55,270 nucleotides of DNA from an uncultured Eubacteriales bacterium. GTDB lineage: Bacteria > Bacillota > Clostridia > Oscillospirales > Oscillospiraceae. The notes below the pieces were generated by a model that saw only the letters and a list, made by a program, of their open reading frames with translations, searched no databases and was not told the origin of the DNA. Position numbers and translations under genes: made by a program. The stretch spans positions 1-55,270 of the forward strand of contig URDJ01000015.1 of NCBI GenBank assembly GCA_900546615.1, in the 5' to 3' direction. Below are positions 32,747 through 43,206 of this stretch, piece after piece (the stretch's first letter is position 1; every line of letters begins with the position of its first letter).

Positions 32747-35302
32747 TCAATGCGCCTCCGCCCACGAGCGTCCGCTGTGTGCTTCCGCAATGAGCGGCAC
32801 CGACAGCGTCACGGCCCGCTCCATCTCCTCCTCGAGCAGCGCTGCGACACGCGCGGCTTCGGCCTCCGGGCACTCGGCTATGAGCTCGTCGTGTACCTGC
32901 AATATGAGCCGCGCCTCCAGCCCCTCTTTTCTGAGCCGCCGCTGCACGTTAACCATGGCGAGCTTTATAATATCCGCCGCGGTGCCCTGTATGGGCATGT
33001 TGCGCGCGACCCGCTCGCCAAAGCTGCGCGTATTGAAGTTAGAGGCTTTCAGCTCCGGCACGGGTCTCCTGCGGCCGAACAGGGTCTCCACATAGCCGTT
33101 CTCCTTTGCCTCTTTGATGACCCTGTCCATATACTCCCGCACGCCGTGGTACTTCTCCAGATACGCCTCGATATACGCCTTCGCCTCGGCGGGCCTGACC
33201 TTTATATCCTGCGCGAGCGAGAAGGCGGAGATGCCGTACACGATGCCGAAGTTCACGGCCTTGGCGCTGCTGCGCATCTGCGCCGTGACTTCCTCCGCCG
33301 GCACGCCGAACACCTGCGAGGCCGTGACACGGTGGATGTCCTCGCCCGACCTGAACGCCTCCCTCATCGTCTCGTCGCCCGAGATGTGAGCCAGCAGGCG
33401 CAGTTCTATCTGGCTGTAGTCCGCGTCCACGAGCAGGCAGCCCGGCTTCGCCACAAACATGCGCCGTATCTGCGCGCCAAGCTCCCTGCGCACGGGGATG
33501 TTCTGCAGGTTCGGCTCCGTGCTCGAGAGCCGGCCCGTCGCCGTCACCGTCATCTTGAAGTTCGTGTGTATCCGCCCGTCCGGTGATATGACCTTCAAAA
33601 GCCCCTCGGCGTAGGTGCTCTTGAGCTTCGTGAGCATCCTGTAATCCAATATCTCGCCGATTATCTCGTGCTTGCCGACGAGCTTTTCGAGCACCTCGGC
33701 GTTGGTGCTCCAGCCGGTCTTTGTCTTTTTGCCCGCGGGCAGCATCAGCTCCTCAAACAGCACGTCCCCGAGCTGCTTGGGCGAGTTTATATTGAATTCG
33801 TGCCCCGCCATGGCCCAGATGCTCTTTTGCAGGGCGTCTATGCTCTCCGTCAGGCTCTCGCCGAAGTCCGAGAGCGCCTTCCTGTCCACCAGAAAGCCCG
33901 CGCGCTCCATCTCCGCGAGCACCTCGCACAGTGGCAGCTCTATCTCATCGTAGAGTCGAGCCGCGCCCGCCGCCTCTATCTTCTCACGCATGACCGGCAT
34001 CAGCTCAAGCACGGCCTGCGCCTCCGGCAGCTCCGCGCCGAAATAGCGCTTCGACAGCTTTTTGGCATCATAAGTGCTCTCCGTAGGGTCGAGCACATAG
34101 CCCGCGAGCGCCGTATCGAACACAAAACCCTCGGCGCCGAGCCCCTCGGCGAACGCAAGGCCCATTATATCCTTCACGTCCTGAGCCGCCTTCTTCACCT
34201 CGCCGGAGAAGATGAGCCTCAGCAGCCTGTTATAGTCGTCTCCCAACTCGCCCCAGCGGAGCGTGAAGACGGCCTTGCCGTCGCATACCGTGAGGCTGTC
34301 CAGCCCGTCCCCTTCGAGGCATATGCCGACCGTCCCGGCGGCCCGTATCCTGCTCTCCGTCTCCTCGGCGCCGAGTCCCTCCAGAGTCGGCAGGCGGCGT
34401 GCTCCTTGCGTCTCCTGCTGCTCCGGCGCCGCCTTGAGGCCCCATTTCTCTATGAATCTCCTGAAACCCAGCCTGTCCAGCACGGCGTAAAGCTCAGGGC
34501 CGTAGTCGGGCTTCCACGCCGCCTCCGACGGCGAAAGTTCCACCGGCGCGTCGCGGCTGATGGTCGCGAGGGTATACGACAGCTCCGCGCTCTCGCGCCC
34601 GGCCTCGAGCTTGCGCCTGACCGAGTCCTTCACCTCGAGCGCGCCGAGGTCGGCGTATATCTTCTCAAGGCTGCCGTATTTGTGCAGCAGCTCCATGGCC
34701 GTCTTCTCGCCCACGCCCGGTACCCCCGGGATATTGTCAGAGGCGTCGCCCATGAGCGCCTTGAGGTCCACCATGTACTTCGGCGCGAAGCCGTATTCCT
34801 CCTCGAACCTCGCCCTGTCGTACAGCGTGGTCTCCGTCTTTCCCATGCGGCTTTTTACATGCAGAACGCTGGTGGTGTCGGATATGAGCTGGAAGCTGTC
34901 CTTATCGCCGGTGACGATCTCGCACAGCCAGCCGGATGCCTCGCATTTTTTCGCCATCGCGCCCAGAATGTCGTCAGCCTCCCAGCCGGGGGCCTCGAGC
35001 CGCCTTATCTTCATGGCGTCGAGTGTATCCTTGAGCAGCGGCATCTGCACGGCCAGCTCCTCCGGCATCGGCTTGCGCTGGGCCTTGTAGCCCTCATACA
35101 TCTCGTGCCGGAAGGTCGGCGCGGGAAGGTCAAAGGCCACGCACAGGGACTCCGGCTTCTCCTCGTCGATGAGCTTCTGCAATATCGCAAGAAAGCCGTA
35201 GACCGCGTTCGTCGGCGTCCCGTCAGGTGCGTTAAGCGGTCTGACGCCGTAGAAAGCGCGGTTTACGACACTGTTTCCGTCAAGTATCAAGAGTTTTTCC
35301 AT
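32747..35302 (-). CDS. polA: DNA polymerase I
   Basis: An 851-residue family A polymerase. The 5'-3' exonuclease domain (about 1-290) has its acidic sites (LDGNSVVNRAF, EADDILG, GDKDSFQL, GDASDNIPGVPGVGEKTA). The middle domain (about 300-465) lacks the DxE of the 3'-5' proofreading site (ICLEGDGLDS instead), so proofreading is probably absent. Polymerase motifs A (DADYSQIELR), B (KAVNFGIVYG) and C (VHDEL) are intact. The ATG at 35302 shares its first base with the last base of the capA-like gene; the longer in-frame version is discarded. Confidence 0.97.
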   Translation of the reverse strand: MEKLLILDGNSVVNRAFYGVRPLNAPDGTPTNAVYGFLAILQKLIDEEKPESLCVAFDLPAPTFRHEMYEGYKAQRKPMPEELAVQMPLLKDTLDAMKIRRLEAPGWEADDILGAMAKKCEASGWLCEIVTGDKDSFQLISDTTSVLHVKSRMGKTETTLYDRARFEEEYGFAPKYMVDLKALMGDASDNIPGVPGVGEKTAMELLHKYGSLEKIYADLGALEVKDSVRRKLEAGRESAELSYTLATISRDAPVELSPSEAAWKPDYGPELYAVLDRLGFRRFIEKWGLKAAPEQQETQGARRLPTLEGLGAEETESRIRAAGTVGICLEGDGLDSLTVCDGKAVFTLRWGELGDDYNRLLRLIFSGEVKKAAQDVKDIMGLAFAEGLGAEGFVFDTALAGYVLDPTESTYDAKKLSKRYFGAELPEAQAVLELMPVMREKIEAAGAARLYDEIELPLCEVLAEMERAGFLVDRKALSDFGESLTESIDALQKSIWAMAGHEFNINSPKQLGDVLFEELMLPAGKKTKTGWSTNAEVLEKLVGKHEIIGEILDYRMLTKLKSTYAEGLLKVISPDGRIHTNFKMTVTATGRLSSTEPNLQNIPVRRELGAQIRRMFVAKPGCLLVDADYSQIELRLLAHISGDETMREAFRSGEDIHRVTASQVFGVPAEEVTAQMRSSAKAVNFGIVYGISAFSLAQDIKVRPAEAKAYIEAYLEKYHGVREYMDRVIKEAKENGYVETLFGRRRPVPELKASNFNTRSFGERVARNMPIQGTAADIIKLAMVNVQRRLRKEGLEARLILQVHDELIAECPEAEAARVAALLEEEMERAVTLSVPLIAEAHSGRSWAEAH

Positions 35303-36588
35303 CAGGGCATCTCCAATGTTCCGAATATGCGCTCGCAGTCGGCAAGCGCGTCCTGCAGGCACTGGTACATGTACGGCGTGATGACCCCGCCGCGCGTGTC
35401 CCCTGCCTCGTAATCCGCTATCGCCTCGCGTATGTCCCACAGCCTCCGGCCCCAGCCCGCCGTCTGCTTCGACATACCGTAGTCCGTGATGTTCAGCATC
35501 AGCATCGGTATATACTCCGCCGAGCTGATATACGCCTCCCCCGTCTCAGCATCCTTCGTTATCTCCATCTGCACCATGGCGCTCAAATCCGTATATGGCC
35601 GCGTCTGACAGCTGATTAAATTGCCGAGGCAGTAGCACACAAAGCCCGTGCGCGTCGTGCCATCCTCGTTTTCTATAGTCCGCAGCTCCATCGGCGCGGG
35701 AACGTGCGGGTGCCCGCCTATGACGAGGTCCGCCCCCTGCTCGAAGAAGTAGTCCGCAAGGCTGGTCTGGTACTGCGTAGCGCCCGTGACGTACTCGCCG
35801 CCCCAGTGCACCACTACGGCTATTATGTCCGTATCGAGCGCCCGGGCCGCCGCCATATCCGCGTCGAGCATCTCATAGTCCACCTTCGAGCACCATGTCA
35901 TATAGTCAGTCGTATACACATTCAGGCCCCAGGACACGTCGTCCACGGGAAAGCCGTTCGTGCCATAGGTGTAGTCCAGAAAGGCAAAGCTGATGCCGTT
36001 TATCTCCTTGACCAGTATGCCATTATTCTCCGCGCGCTCCTCCGGCGTCCTGTAGGCCCCGTTGTGCTCGAGGCCCGCGTCGTCGAGCACGTCGAGCGTC
36101 CTTATGATGCCGTCGTGCCAGGCATCCATGGCGTGGTTGCTGGCGTAGTTTATGAGGTCGAAGCCAAGATCTTTCAGCGAATACGCAAGGTCATCCGGCG
36201 AGTGGAACAGCGGATAGCCCTTCCACGGCCCCTCATCGCCGATGAGCGCCGCCTCGAGCGTGCACATGGAGTAGTCCGCGTCCTCGATATAGTGCGCCAC
36301 GTCCTCGAAGATGGGCGTGTAGTCATAGCTGCCGTCAGCCTGAAGCGCCTCGTCGTGCAGCGGCGTGTGCATGACAAGGTCGCCCGCGAGCGTGAGCTTC
36401 ACGACGCTGGGCGTCGGCTCCGGCGTAGGCTCAGGCGTAGGCTCCGGCGTGGGCTCGGGCGTCGGGGCCGCGGTAACGGCCGTCTCAGGCGCGGGCAGCG
36501 TGAGCTCCGGCGCTGCCTCGCCGCAGGCCGATAACCCCAGCAGCATCGCCGCGCAGAGCAGCGCCGCAAATGTGCGCTTTGTCATCAC
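35302..36588 (-). CDS. CapA-family lipoprotein (poly-gamma-glutamate capsule-type metallophosphatase)
   Basis: A 428-residue exported lipoprotein: signal peptide, LSAC lipobox, a TPEP-repeat linker (about 40-60), then a CapA/PgsA calcineurin-like domain with [30 protein letters not shown] and [12 protein letters not shown] metal-binding motifs. CapA anchors poly-gamma-glutamate synthesis in Bacillus, but no capB or capC is near, and many Clostridia carry lone homologues of unknown role. It sits between uvrB (4-base overlap) and polA (1-base overlap), so it is cotranscribed with repair genes; the reason is not obvious. Confidence 0.88.
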   Translation of the reverse strand: MMTKRTFAALLCAAMLLGLSACGEAAPELTLPAPETAVTAAPTPEPTPEPTPEPTPEPTPSVVKLTLAGDLVMHTPLHDEALQADGSYDYTPIFEDVAHYIEDADYSMCTLEAALIGDEGPWKGYPLFHSPDDLAYSLKDLGFDLINYASNHAMDAWHDGIIRTLDVLDDAGLEHNGAYRTPEERAENNGILVKEINGISFAFLDYTYGTNGFPVDDVSWGLNVYTTDYMTWCSKVDYEMLDADMAAARALDTDIIAVVVHWGGEYVTGATQYQTSLADYFFEQGADLVIGGHPHVPAPMELRTIENEDGTTRTGFVCYCLGNLISCQTRPYTDLSAMVQMEITKDAETGEAYISSAEYIPMLMLNITDYGMSKQTAGWGRRLWDIREAIADYEAGDTRGGVITPYMYQCLQDALADCERIFGTLEMP

Positions 36589-38552
36589 TTCTCCCCCCTC
36601 AGCTTTATGAGCTGGTCGCGCAGGATGGCCGCGTACTCGAACTCGAGCATCTTCGCCGCCTCGCGCATCTTCTTTTCGAGCTTCTCTATCTCCGCTCTCC
36701 GCTCCGACTCCGTCATCTTCACGCCGTCGCGGCGCCTGCCGCCCTTGTCGGCCTCGGAGGATATCTCGATGACGTCGCGCACGCTCTTGACTATCGTCCT
36801 GGGGACTATGCCGTGCGCTTTATTGTACGAATCCTGCTTCTTCCGCCTGCGCTCCGTCTCCGTAATGGCCGCACGCATTGAGGGCGTCACCGTATCCGCG
36901 TACATTATTACGAGGCCCTCGGCGTTTCTGGCCGCTCGTCCTATAGTCTGGATAAGGCTCGTCTCGCTCCTGAGGAAGCCCTCCTTGTCCGCGTCCAGTA
37001 TCGCGACCAGCGAGACCTCAGGCAGGTCGAGGCCCTCCCTCAGCAGGTTTATGCCAACCAGCACGTCGAATTCGCCCAGACGCAGGTCGCGGATTATCTC
37101 CATGCGCTCAATGGCCCCGATATCGTGGTGCATATAGCGGCATTTTATCCCCGCGTTCGTGAGGTAGGCCGAAAGGTCCTCCGCCATTTTCTTGGTCAGC
37201 GTCGTCACCAATGTGCGCTGGCCCTTTTCTATTCTGGCCTTGACCTCGTCCATGAGGTCGTCTATCTGCCCCTCTACAGGGCGGACGGATATCTCCGGGT
37301 CGAGCAGGCCCGTCGGCCGGATTATCTGCTCCGCTATCTGCCCGGAGCGCTCCCGCTCGTACTCGCCCGGCGTAGCGGAGACGTACACCGCCTGGCCTAT
37401 CTTCTGCTGAAACTCCTCGAACTTCAGCGGCCGGTTGTCGAAGGCCGAGGGCAGGCGGAAGCCGTAGTTCACCAGCGTCTCCTTCCTTGCCCTGTCGCCC
37501 CGGTACATCGCCCGCACCTGCGGCAGAGTCACATGAGACTCGTCCACAAACAGCACGAAGTCCTTCGGGAAATAGTCCAGCAGTGTCATTGGCGCGCTTC
37601 CCGGCTCGCGGCCGGAGATTATCCGGCTGTAGTTCTCAATGCCCGTGCAGTAGCCAAGCTCCTGTATCATTTCGATATCGAAGCTGGTGCGCTGCTCTAT
37701 CCTCTGCGCCTCCAGGAACTTGTCCTGGCTCTTAAAATACGCCACACGCTCGTCGCACTCGCGCCGTATCTCCTTCACCGCCGCGGCCATCTTCTCCTTC
37801 GTTGTGACGTAGTGGCTCGCGGGATATATGGCCACATGGTTCAGTATCCGCGTCGGCGTGCCCGTCACAGGGTTTATCTCCGAGATGCGGTCTATCTCGT
37901 CCCCGAAGAATTCTATCCTTATAGCTTTGTCATACGAGTACACCGGAAAGACCTCCACCGTGTCGCCGCGCACGCGGAACATGTTGCGGTCGAAGGCGAT
38001 ATCGTTGCGCTCGTATCTTATCTCAATGAGCTTTTTCAGCAGCTCATCTCTGTCCTTCTGCTGGCCCGGCCTGAGCGATATCACCATGTTGGCGTAGTCG
38101 ATAGGGTCGCCGAGGCCGTATATGCATGACACGGAAGATACGACTATCACATCCCGACGCTCCGACAGGCTGGACGTGGCCGAGTGCCGCAGGCGCTCGA
38201 TCTCATCGTTTATCGAGCTGTCCTTTTCAATATACGTGTCCGTCGTCGGTATATAAGCTTCAGGCTGATAATAGTCGTAATAACTGACGAAGTACTCAAC
38301 CGCGTTATCCGGGAAAAACTCCCGAAACTCCGAACAGAGCTGCGCCGCAAGCGTCTTGTTGTGCGCCAGCACAAGGGTGGGCCTCTGTATCTTCTCGATG
38401 ACCTTTGCCATCGTATAGGTCTTTCCCGAGCCGGTGACGCCAAGCAGGGTCTGCTCCGGCATCCCGCTCAGGATGCCCTCTGCCAGCGCGTCTATGGCCT
38501 CCGGCTGGTCTCCCGACGGCACGTAACTGCTGACAACATGAAGATCCGGCAT
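36585..38552 (-). CDS. uvrB: Excinuclease ABC subunit B
   Basis: A 655-residue UvrB of usual length, the damage-verification helicase of nucleotide excision repair. It shows Walker [13 protein letters not shown], the beta-hairpin region [16 protein letters not shown] box ([10 protein letters not shown]), helicase motif [11 protein letters not shown] and a C-terminal UvrC-binding UVR coiled coil ([26 protein letters not shown]). ATG 38552 has GGAAGGAG 6 bases ahead; the in-frame ATG at 38576 has none. First gene of a seven-gene transcript ending with radC. uvrA is not in the window. Confidence 0.98.
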   Translation of the reverse strand: MPDLHVVSSYVPSGDQPEAIDALAEGILSGMPEQTLLGVTGSGKTYTMAKVIEKIQRPTLVLAHNKTLAAQLCSEFREFFPDNAVEYFVSYYDYYQPEAYIPTTDTYIEKDSSINDEIERLRHSATSSLSERRDVIVVSSVSCIYGLGDPIDYANMVISLRPGQQKDRDELLKKLIEIRYERNDIAFDRNMFRVRGDTVEVFPVYSYDKAIRIEFFGDEIDRISEINPVTGTPTRILNHVAIYPASHYVTTKEKMAAAVKEIRRECDERVAYFKSQDKFLEAQRIEQRTSFDIEMIQELGYCTGIENYSRIISGREPGSAPMTLLDYFPKDFVLFVDESHVTLPQVRAMYRGDRARKETLVNYGFRLPSAFDNRPLKFEEFQQKIGQAVYVSATPGEYERERSGQIAEQIIRPTGLLDPEISVRPVEGQIDDLMDEVKARIEKGQRTLVTTLTKKMAEDLSAYLTNAGIKCRYMHHDIGAIERMEIIRDLRLGEFDVLVGINLLREGLDLPEVSLVAILDADKEGFLRSETSLIQTIGRAARNAEGLVIMYADTVTPSMRAAITETERRRKKQDSYNKAHGIVPRTIVKSVRDVIEISSEADKGGRRRDGVKMTESERRAEIEKLEKKMREAAKMLEFEYAAILRDQLIKLRGEK

Positions 38553-38639
38553 ATTTTCTCCTTCCAGGCAATGCACAAAAAATACTCAAATATTTTACCA
38601 CACGGCCGCATGCTTGAAAAGACCAATTCAAACTTTTTT

Positions 38640-38654
38640 GGGACCTCAGGTCCC
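38640..38654. repeat. 15-base palindrome over a stop codon
   Basis: GGGACCTCAGGTCCC: a 6-bp perfect stem whose loop holds the TGA stop of the large secreted protein on the minus strand. It is preceded on the plus strand by six T, so it is not a terminator for that gene. Confidence 0.6.
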
Positions 38655-41615
38655 ATCCCCGAGCCTCTCTATCATATCGCAAAGCATCAACAGATCCCGT
38701 GAGGTGACTGCCCCGTCGATGTCCATATCCAGATGCTCCGGCCGGCCGGTGAAGCGCCCGTTGTCTGTCAGCAGCACACGCTCCAGCGCGGCTATATCCG
38801 CCCTTGTCAGGACGCCGTCGCCATCCGCGTCGCCCATCAGGCAGGGTTCGCTGCCCAGTACCCTGACATCCAGCTGCGTCCGGCTGTTCAGCTCTATGTC
38901 GTATACGCCGCCCGGAGCATCAACACCCAGCCTGATGCGGATGCTGAGAACGCTCCCTGCCGCAGCGTCTTCCCAGATGAGCCTGATGTCGTTCCGGTCG
39001 CTCGCACCCATGACGATGCGTCCATCCGTGGCCTCCGCCTCAAAACTGAAACCCGCGCATACGACGTTTATCAGTTCCGAGGCGACACTTTCACCGGCCT
39101 CGAGCCTAAGCTCCAGCTCAGTCCCCGGTTTTGCCGTGACCCTGTATACAGAGGACAACGGCGTCTCAAACTCTGGCGCCTCCGGTTCGGCTCTCCCGGC
39201 CGCCTCGAGCTTCAGCGGTTCGCTCACGGCCTTATACGGCTCCACCGCCACTGCCGTTACAGGCTCGGCGGGCAGCTCGACCTCGTACATCATCCCACAG
39301 GTCTCCGGGTCAGAGCCGTCGTCCGTATACAGTATGACCGCGCCTTCCGCAGCGCTCAGGCTTATCGATCTCGTTGCCGCGTTCAGCTCCGGCACGTTTG
39401 GCGTTGGAGCCTGCGCGGTCTCCGAATATGCCAGCACGGGCTGTACCGTCATGTCCGACTGCACGTTCCACCAGCTGAGGTCAGTCGCCCAGCGGACAAA
39501 GCTCACGCCTTCAGCCGTCTCGAGCACCGGCGCGTCGGCGCTGCGCCCCCAGGCCACCGTCTGGCTTTCTACTATGTTCCCGTATGCGTCAGCAAAACTG
39601 ACCGTAAAGCTCTCCTGCCTCTCAGCCTGCTCAGGCAGAACCTCTGTCGCGGCCGGATATGCCGGAACGTACTGTGCCGCGGCGACCAGGTCCTGTCTCA
39701 CCACCGACAGGCACACGCTCCAACCGTCAAAGGCAAAGCCCTCGATCTCCGGCGGCTCCGGCGCCTTTGCGCTGCCGCCGTACGGCACCAGCTGCGGCTC
39801 GCAGAGGCTGCTTCCGTCCGCCCCGACAAAACTCACCAGGCAATAGCCTTCCGTATCCGATACGGCGTACTCCGTAAGGCTGTATCTGTGCACATACTGT
39901 TTGTCAAAATATGAGTACTTCGCCAGCATTTCCGGCATCACCAACTTCGTCTGGACGGTAAAATACCGCCGGCCGTTGTACTCCCACGCGTCCGCGTCGG
40001 ACAGCCACCCGCTCGTTACCTCAGTCCAGGTACCGCCATAGACCGAGGCGGCGCTCACAGGGTCGCTGGCGAAACGCACGCCGTACTCGTCCATATAGCC
40101 GTGATACTCATATATCGTCGTTATGGAGCCGTTCATCTCGAACGTTGTGGTTATCTCCCGGCCCTCGGCGGCGGGCACGGGGGCATAGCCAGCGTATACC
40201 TTCGGACCGGTCACCTGCGCAGAACCCTCATAGGTCCAACCTTCCATGACCGGAGCCTGCTCGCTGAGCGTGGTCTGCTGCGCATACATCACCTTATCTG
40301 GTTCCCCCGGCTTTGAGACCGACGCTGAGTAAACCGCAGTTAGCGTGAGATCTTCCGTCAGGTCATTGCATTTCGACGACCATTTTACAAAGCTGAATCC
40401 ATCGTATTCCGGAACGGCCGGATACGAGGTCGAGGCCCCGAACGGCACCTTCCGTATCTCTATGGTATTTCCGAAGCTGTCCTTGAACGTCACCGTCACG
40501 GAATCAACGGCTTCCACCTCCACGGCGCCGCTGTATTCGCTCCATCCTCTCGAGTTCCGGGCGCGGACGGCGATCTCATACACTCCGGCTTCCGGCAAAA
40601 CAAAGCTGGCCGCAGTGCCGGTCAGACCCTCGGCTCTGGCAACTACTTCGCCATCGGATAACAGCACTGCTTCATAGTCCGCCGCGTCTTTCAGCGCTTC
40701 CCAGCTAAAGCCAGCCGCGCCGCCCACGGCCACCCTTGAATCGCGCGCCGTGACCTCCGGCGCTTCGGGCACGGTGGGGCTGACTGTGACGGACACGATC
40801 GGGCTGTCCGCATACCCGAGCCGCGAGGCATAGGCATATACCGTGGTCTCCTCCTCGACGAGCATCGCGCCGGTGCAGCGCTCAAAGCTGTCCCCGTCCA
40901 CAGAGCACCACAGTTCAGCCCCGCTTCCGTCGCCGTCCTCTACGATGACAGCTGCCCCAAACGGCGTCTGCTCCACCGACAGCACCGGGGCTTCAAGGCG
41001 CCGCGCGGGAACGTACAGCCAGGCACTGACACTCCTGCCCTCGTCTGTCTCCGTCCAGGCCTCGACCCAAAGCTCCTGCGTGACCATCAGCTCCGCCTCG
41101 CCCGTGTCGGAGCGCAGCACTGTGCCATCCGAGCCGGTATAACACAGCTCCCCTTTACCGGAGTTCGTCATGGTCACAAGCTTGCCGCCCGGGACGTCCT
41201 CACAGCTCATCACCGGCACATCAGAAACCGCCGCTGCGGCAACGTGAAGCACGGCGGAATGTAACACGGTGTCATGCCCGTTACTTGCATAAATATTTAA
41301 TTCATATTCACCCTCTGTCAACCTCAGCGCGTCCAGTGCCGGGGCTATCGGGGAGGCCGCGATGCTGACAAGATCTGCATCCGAGCTGAATCTGACGAAC
41401 TCCACGCCGTCCAGCTCACACCATATCTCGGTCAAAGCACTGCCGGAAACGATCGCGCCTGAAAGCTCATATCGTGAACTTTCAGACGCAATGATATCTG
41501 CATCAGACACAATATCAAGCGTATTCACAACATTGCCAGCATTCGACGCGGAGCACAAAAAGAGGCAGACCGCAACCAGACCACAGCTCAGCAATCGCCT
41601 CACCGCCGGTCTCAT
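38646..41615 (-). CDS. Large secreted InlB-repeat/chitobiase-C/dockerin protein
   Basis: A 989-residue exported protein. ATG 41615 has AGGAGG 9 bases upstream and starts a signal peptide (cut near residue 26). In order I see: chitobiase C-terminal-like modules (about 30-290), a fibronectin-III-like module (about 290-375), three InlB B-repeat-like units of 55-60 residues (starting VTVTFKDSFGN, CLVSFVGADGS and FTVSFADAYGN, each ending in a W-rich strand), another chitobiase-C module with YTDDGSDP, a cohesin-like beta domain (about 820-920) and a C-terminal type I dockerin with two intact calcium loops (DADGDGVLTRAD, DMDIDGAVTSRD). No catalytic domain and no sortase motif. Probably a surface or extracellular binding protein; ligand unknown. 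Confidence 0.85.
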   Translation of the reverse strand: MRPAVRRLLSCGLVAVCLFLCSASNAGNVVNTLDIVSDADIIASESSRYELSGAIVSGSALTEIWCELDGVEFVRFSSDADLVSIAASPIAPALDALRLTEGEYELNIYASNGHDTVLHSAVLHVAAAAVSDVPVMSCEDVPGGKLVTMTNSGKGELCYTGSDGTVLRSDTGEAELMVTQELWVEAWTETDEGRSVSAWLYVPARRLEAPVLSVEQTPFGAAVIVEDGDGSGAELWCSVDGDSFERCTGAMLVEEETTVYAYASRLGYADSPIVSVTVSPTVPEAPEVTARDSRVAVGGAAGFSWEALKDAADYEAVLLSDGEVVARAEGLTGTAASFVLPEAGVYEIAVRARNSRGWSEYSGAVEVEAVDSVTVTFKDSFGNTIEIRKVPFGASTSYPAVPEYDGFSFVKWSSKCNDLTEDLTLTAVYSASVSKPGEPDKVMYAQQTTLSEQAPVMEGWTYEGSAQVTGPKVYAGYAPVPAAEGREITTTFEMNGSITTIYEYHGYMDEYGVRFASDPVSAASVYGGTWTEVTSGWLSDADAWEYNGRRYFTVQTKLVMPEMLAKYSYFDKQYVHRYSLTEYAVSDTEGYCLVSFVGADGSSLCEPQLVPYGGSAKAPEPPEIEGFAFDGWSVCLSVVRQDLVAAAQYVPAYPAATEVLPEQAERQESFTVSFADAYGNIVESQTVAWGRSADAPVLETAEGVSFVRWATDLSWWNVQSDMTVQPVLAYSETAQAPTPNVPELNAATRSISLSAAEGAVILYTDDGSDPETCGMMYEVELPAEPVTAVAVEPYKAVSEPLKLEAAGRAEPEAPEFETPLSSVYRVTAKPGTELELRLEAGESVASELINVVCAGFSFEAEATDGRIVMGASDRNDIRLIWEDAAAGSVLSIRIRLGVDAPGGVYDIELNSRTQLDVRVLGSEPCLMGDADGDGVLTRADIAALERVLLTDNGRFTGRPEHLDMDIDGAVTSRDLLMLCDMIERLGDGT

Positions 41616-41663
41616 GCGAATCCGCCTCCTCAAAATTGACATAAGGTCACATGATTAATAACA

Positions 41664-41696
41664 TAGCCTGCAAGCCGCGAGCGGACCTGCAGGCTA
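41664..41696. repeat. Hairpin between the GH13 and dockerin-protein genes
   Basis: Arms 41664-41672 and 41688-41696 form a perfect 9-bp stem with an inner CCGC/GCGG stem. On the minus strand it is downstream of the GH13 gene and in the leader of the secreted protein, so it may be a terminator of the first or a leader element of the second. Confidence 0.5.
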
Positions 41697-41701
41697 CATA
41701 T

Positions 41702-41730
41702 TATGTAACATATTTCGACTTAATTTGCAA
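41702..41730 (-). promoter_or_regulatory. Candidate promoter of the dockerin protein
   Basis: On the minus strand: TTGCAA (41730-41725), 17-bp spacer, TACATA (41707-41702) in a very AT-rich stretch. The -10 box is imperfect. Confidence 0.35.
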
Positions 41731-41829
41731 TATGTTATTTTAATATTTGTTATTTTTCGACACTTGTTATATGCCTTTCTATCTACAATGCACAATAGAT
41801 TCCAGCATTTTCTCAAGCATATCCATTTG

Positions 41830-43140
41830 TTATTCGCATTTCCAGAATGCTGCGCTGTACGGCGGCAGTTCGCTGCCTCCGCCGAAGTCGTGCATTTTGC
41901 CTGTGATGAGGTCGACAGCACGGCCGCAGCCCGCGTTGAAGTGCGCGGTGAAGGGCGCGGAGTCGGCGTTTATGGCGACGATGACCCGCTCGCCCTCAGC
42001 GCTTCTCTGGAACACGGTCTGCCTATTTGTAATGAGCAGGTCCTTGAAGTCCCCGTAGCAGAGCGCGCGGCTCCCCCTGCGTGCCCTGGCCATGGCGGAT
42101 ATCGTGTCGGTCAGCCCGTTCCACTCGGGAGTGTCGAAGCTCGGGCGCAGGCTCCAGTCGCCGCTGCGCTTGTCGCCCTCGGCCCCCCACTCGCTGCCGT
42201 AATACACGCAGGGGATGCCTGGCATGGCAAACATGAGCGCGTAAATGAGCGGAAGGTGCGCCTTGTTCTGCAATATTGTCGCAGCTCGCGTAACATCGTG
42301 GTTGTCGCAGAACGAGAGCAGGTGCCGGCCCTTGTAAAGCGTCCAGTTTTCGGGACCGAACTGGCGCTTGAGGCTGTGGACGATCTCGAACAGGTTCATG
42401 CTGTTCAGGCTCGAGTACAGGCCCTTGTAACATTCGTAATTCGTAACGCTGTGCAGCATCTGGTCGTTCATCCAGCGGTTGTAGTCGCCGTGCAGCGTCT
42501 CGCCCAGCAGGAAGAAGTCGCCGAGGCCGTCGCAGAAGCTCCGCAGGCGGCGCAGAAAATCCGGCTCGAGGCAATAGGCCACATCGAGCCGCAGGCCGTC
42601 TATCCCGAACTCATCGCGCCAGAACTTCACAGTCTGCAGTATATAGTCCACGACGGCGGGATTTTTGAGGTTCAGCTTCACCAGCTCGTAGTGGCCCTCC
42701 CAGCCCTCGTACCAGAAGCCGTCATTGTAGCCGCTGTTGCCGCCGAAGTTTATGTGGAACCAGTCCTTGTACGGGGAATCCCACTTCTTCTCCTGCACGT
42801 CGCGGAAGGCCCAGAAGCCGCGGCCCACGTGGTTGAACACGCCGTCGAGTATTACGCGGATGCCGTGCTTTTTAAGCGCATTGCAGACCGCCTTGAGGTC
42901 CTCGTTCGTGCCGAGGCGGCAGTCCACCTTGCGGTAGTCCCGCGTGTCGTAGCCGTGGCAGTCGCTCTCGAACACGGGGCCGAGGTAGAGAGCGTCCGCG
43001 CCGAGCTTTTCGATGTGCTCCGCCCAGTCCGCGATTTTCAGTATCCTCTGCTCCGTCACGCCGTCGTTCTCATGCGGCGCGCCGCAGAAGCCCAGAGGGT
43101 AGATGTGATAAAACACGCTGTCATAAGCCCACATATCCAA
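41830..43140 (-). CDS. Alpha-amylase family (GH13) glycoside hydrolase
   Basis: A 436-residue cytoplasmic GH13 enzyme (no signal peptide). The four family regions are visible: DGVFNHVG, DGLRLDVAYCLE (nucleophile Asp), FLLGETLHGDY (acid/base Glu) and SFCDNHDVTR (transition-state Asp). Size and the early YHIYPLGFCGAP segment resemble neopullulanase/cyclomaltodextrinase-like small amylases, so it probably cuts short alpha-glucans or maltodextrins. No starch-utilisation genes are beside it. It follows spoVAC on the same strand after 66 bases, where a weak promoter (TTTTCA, 17 bp, TATACT) can be placed. Confidence 0.92.
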   Translation of the reverse strand: MDMWAYDSVFYHIYPLGFCGAPHENDGVTEQRILKIADWAEHIEKLGADALYLGPVFESDCHGYDTRDYRKVDCRLGTNEDLKAVCNALKKHGIRVILDGVFNHVGRGFWAFRDVQEKKWDSPYKDWFHINFGGNSGYNDGFWYEGWEGHYELVKLNLKNPAVVDYILQTVKFWRDEFGIDGLRLDVAYCLEPDFLRRLRSFCDGLGDFFLLGETLHGDYNRWMNDQMLHSVTNYECYKGLYSSLNSMNLFEIVHSLKRQFGPENWTLYKGRHLLSFCDNHDVTRAATILQNKAHLPLIYALMFAMPGIPCVYYGSEWGAEGDKRSGDWSLRPSFDTPEWNGLTDTISAMARARRGSRALCYGDFKDLLITNRQTVFQRSAEGERVIVAINADSAPFTAHFNAGCGRAVDLITGKMHDFGGGSELPPYSAAFWKCE

Positions 43141-43206
43141 AATCGTCCTTTCGTAAGGTGAAGCAAGTATAACGCAGACCGGACGATTTGAAAAGGCTTT
43201 TTTATT

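Noticed and set aside
41684..41711. dif-like recombination site
   Set aside because: The right half TACATATTATGTAAC matches the XerD side of Bacillus dif well, but the left 11 bases do not match and are explained as one arm of a hairpin.
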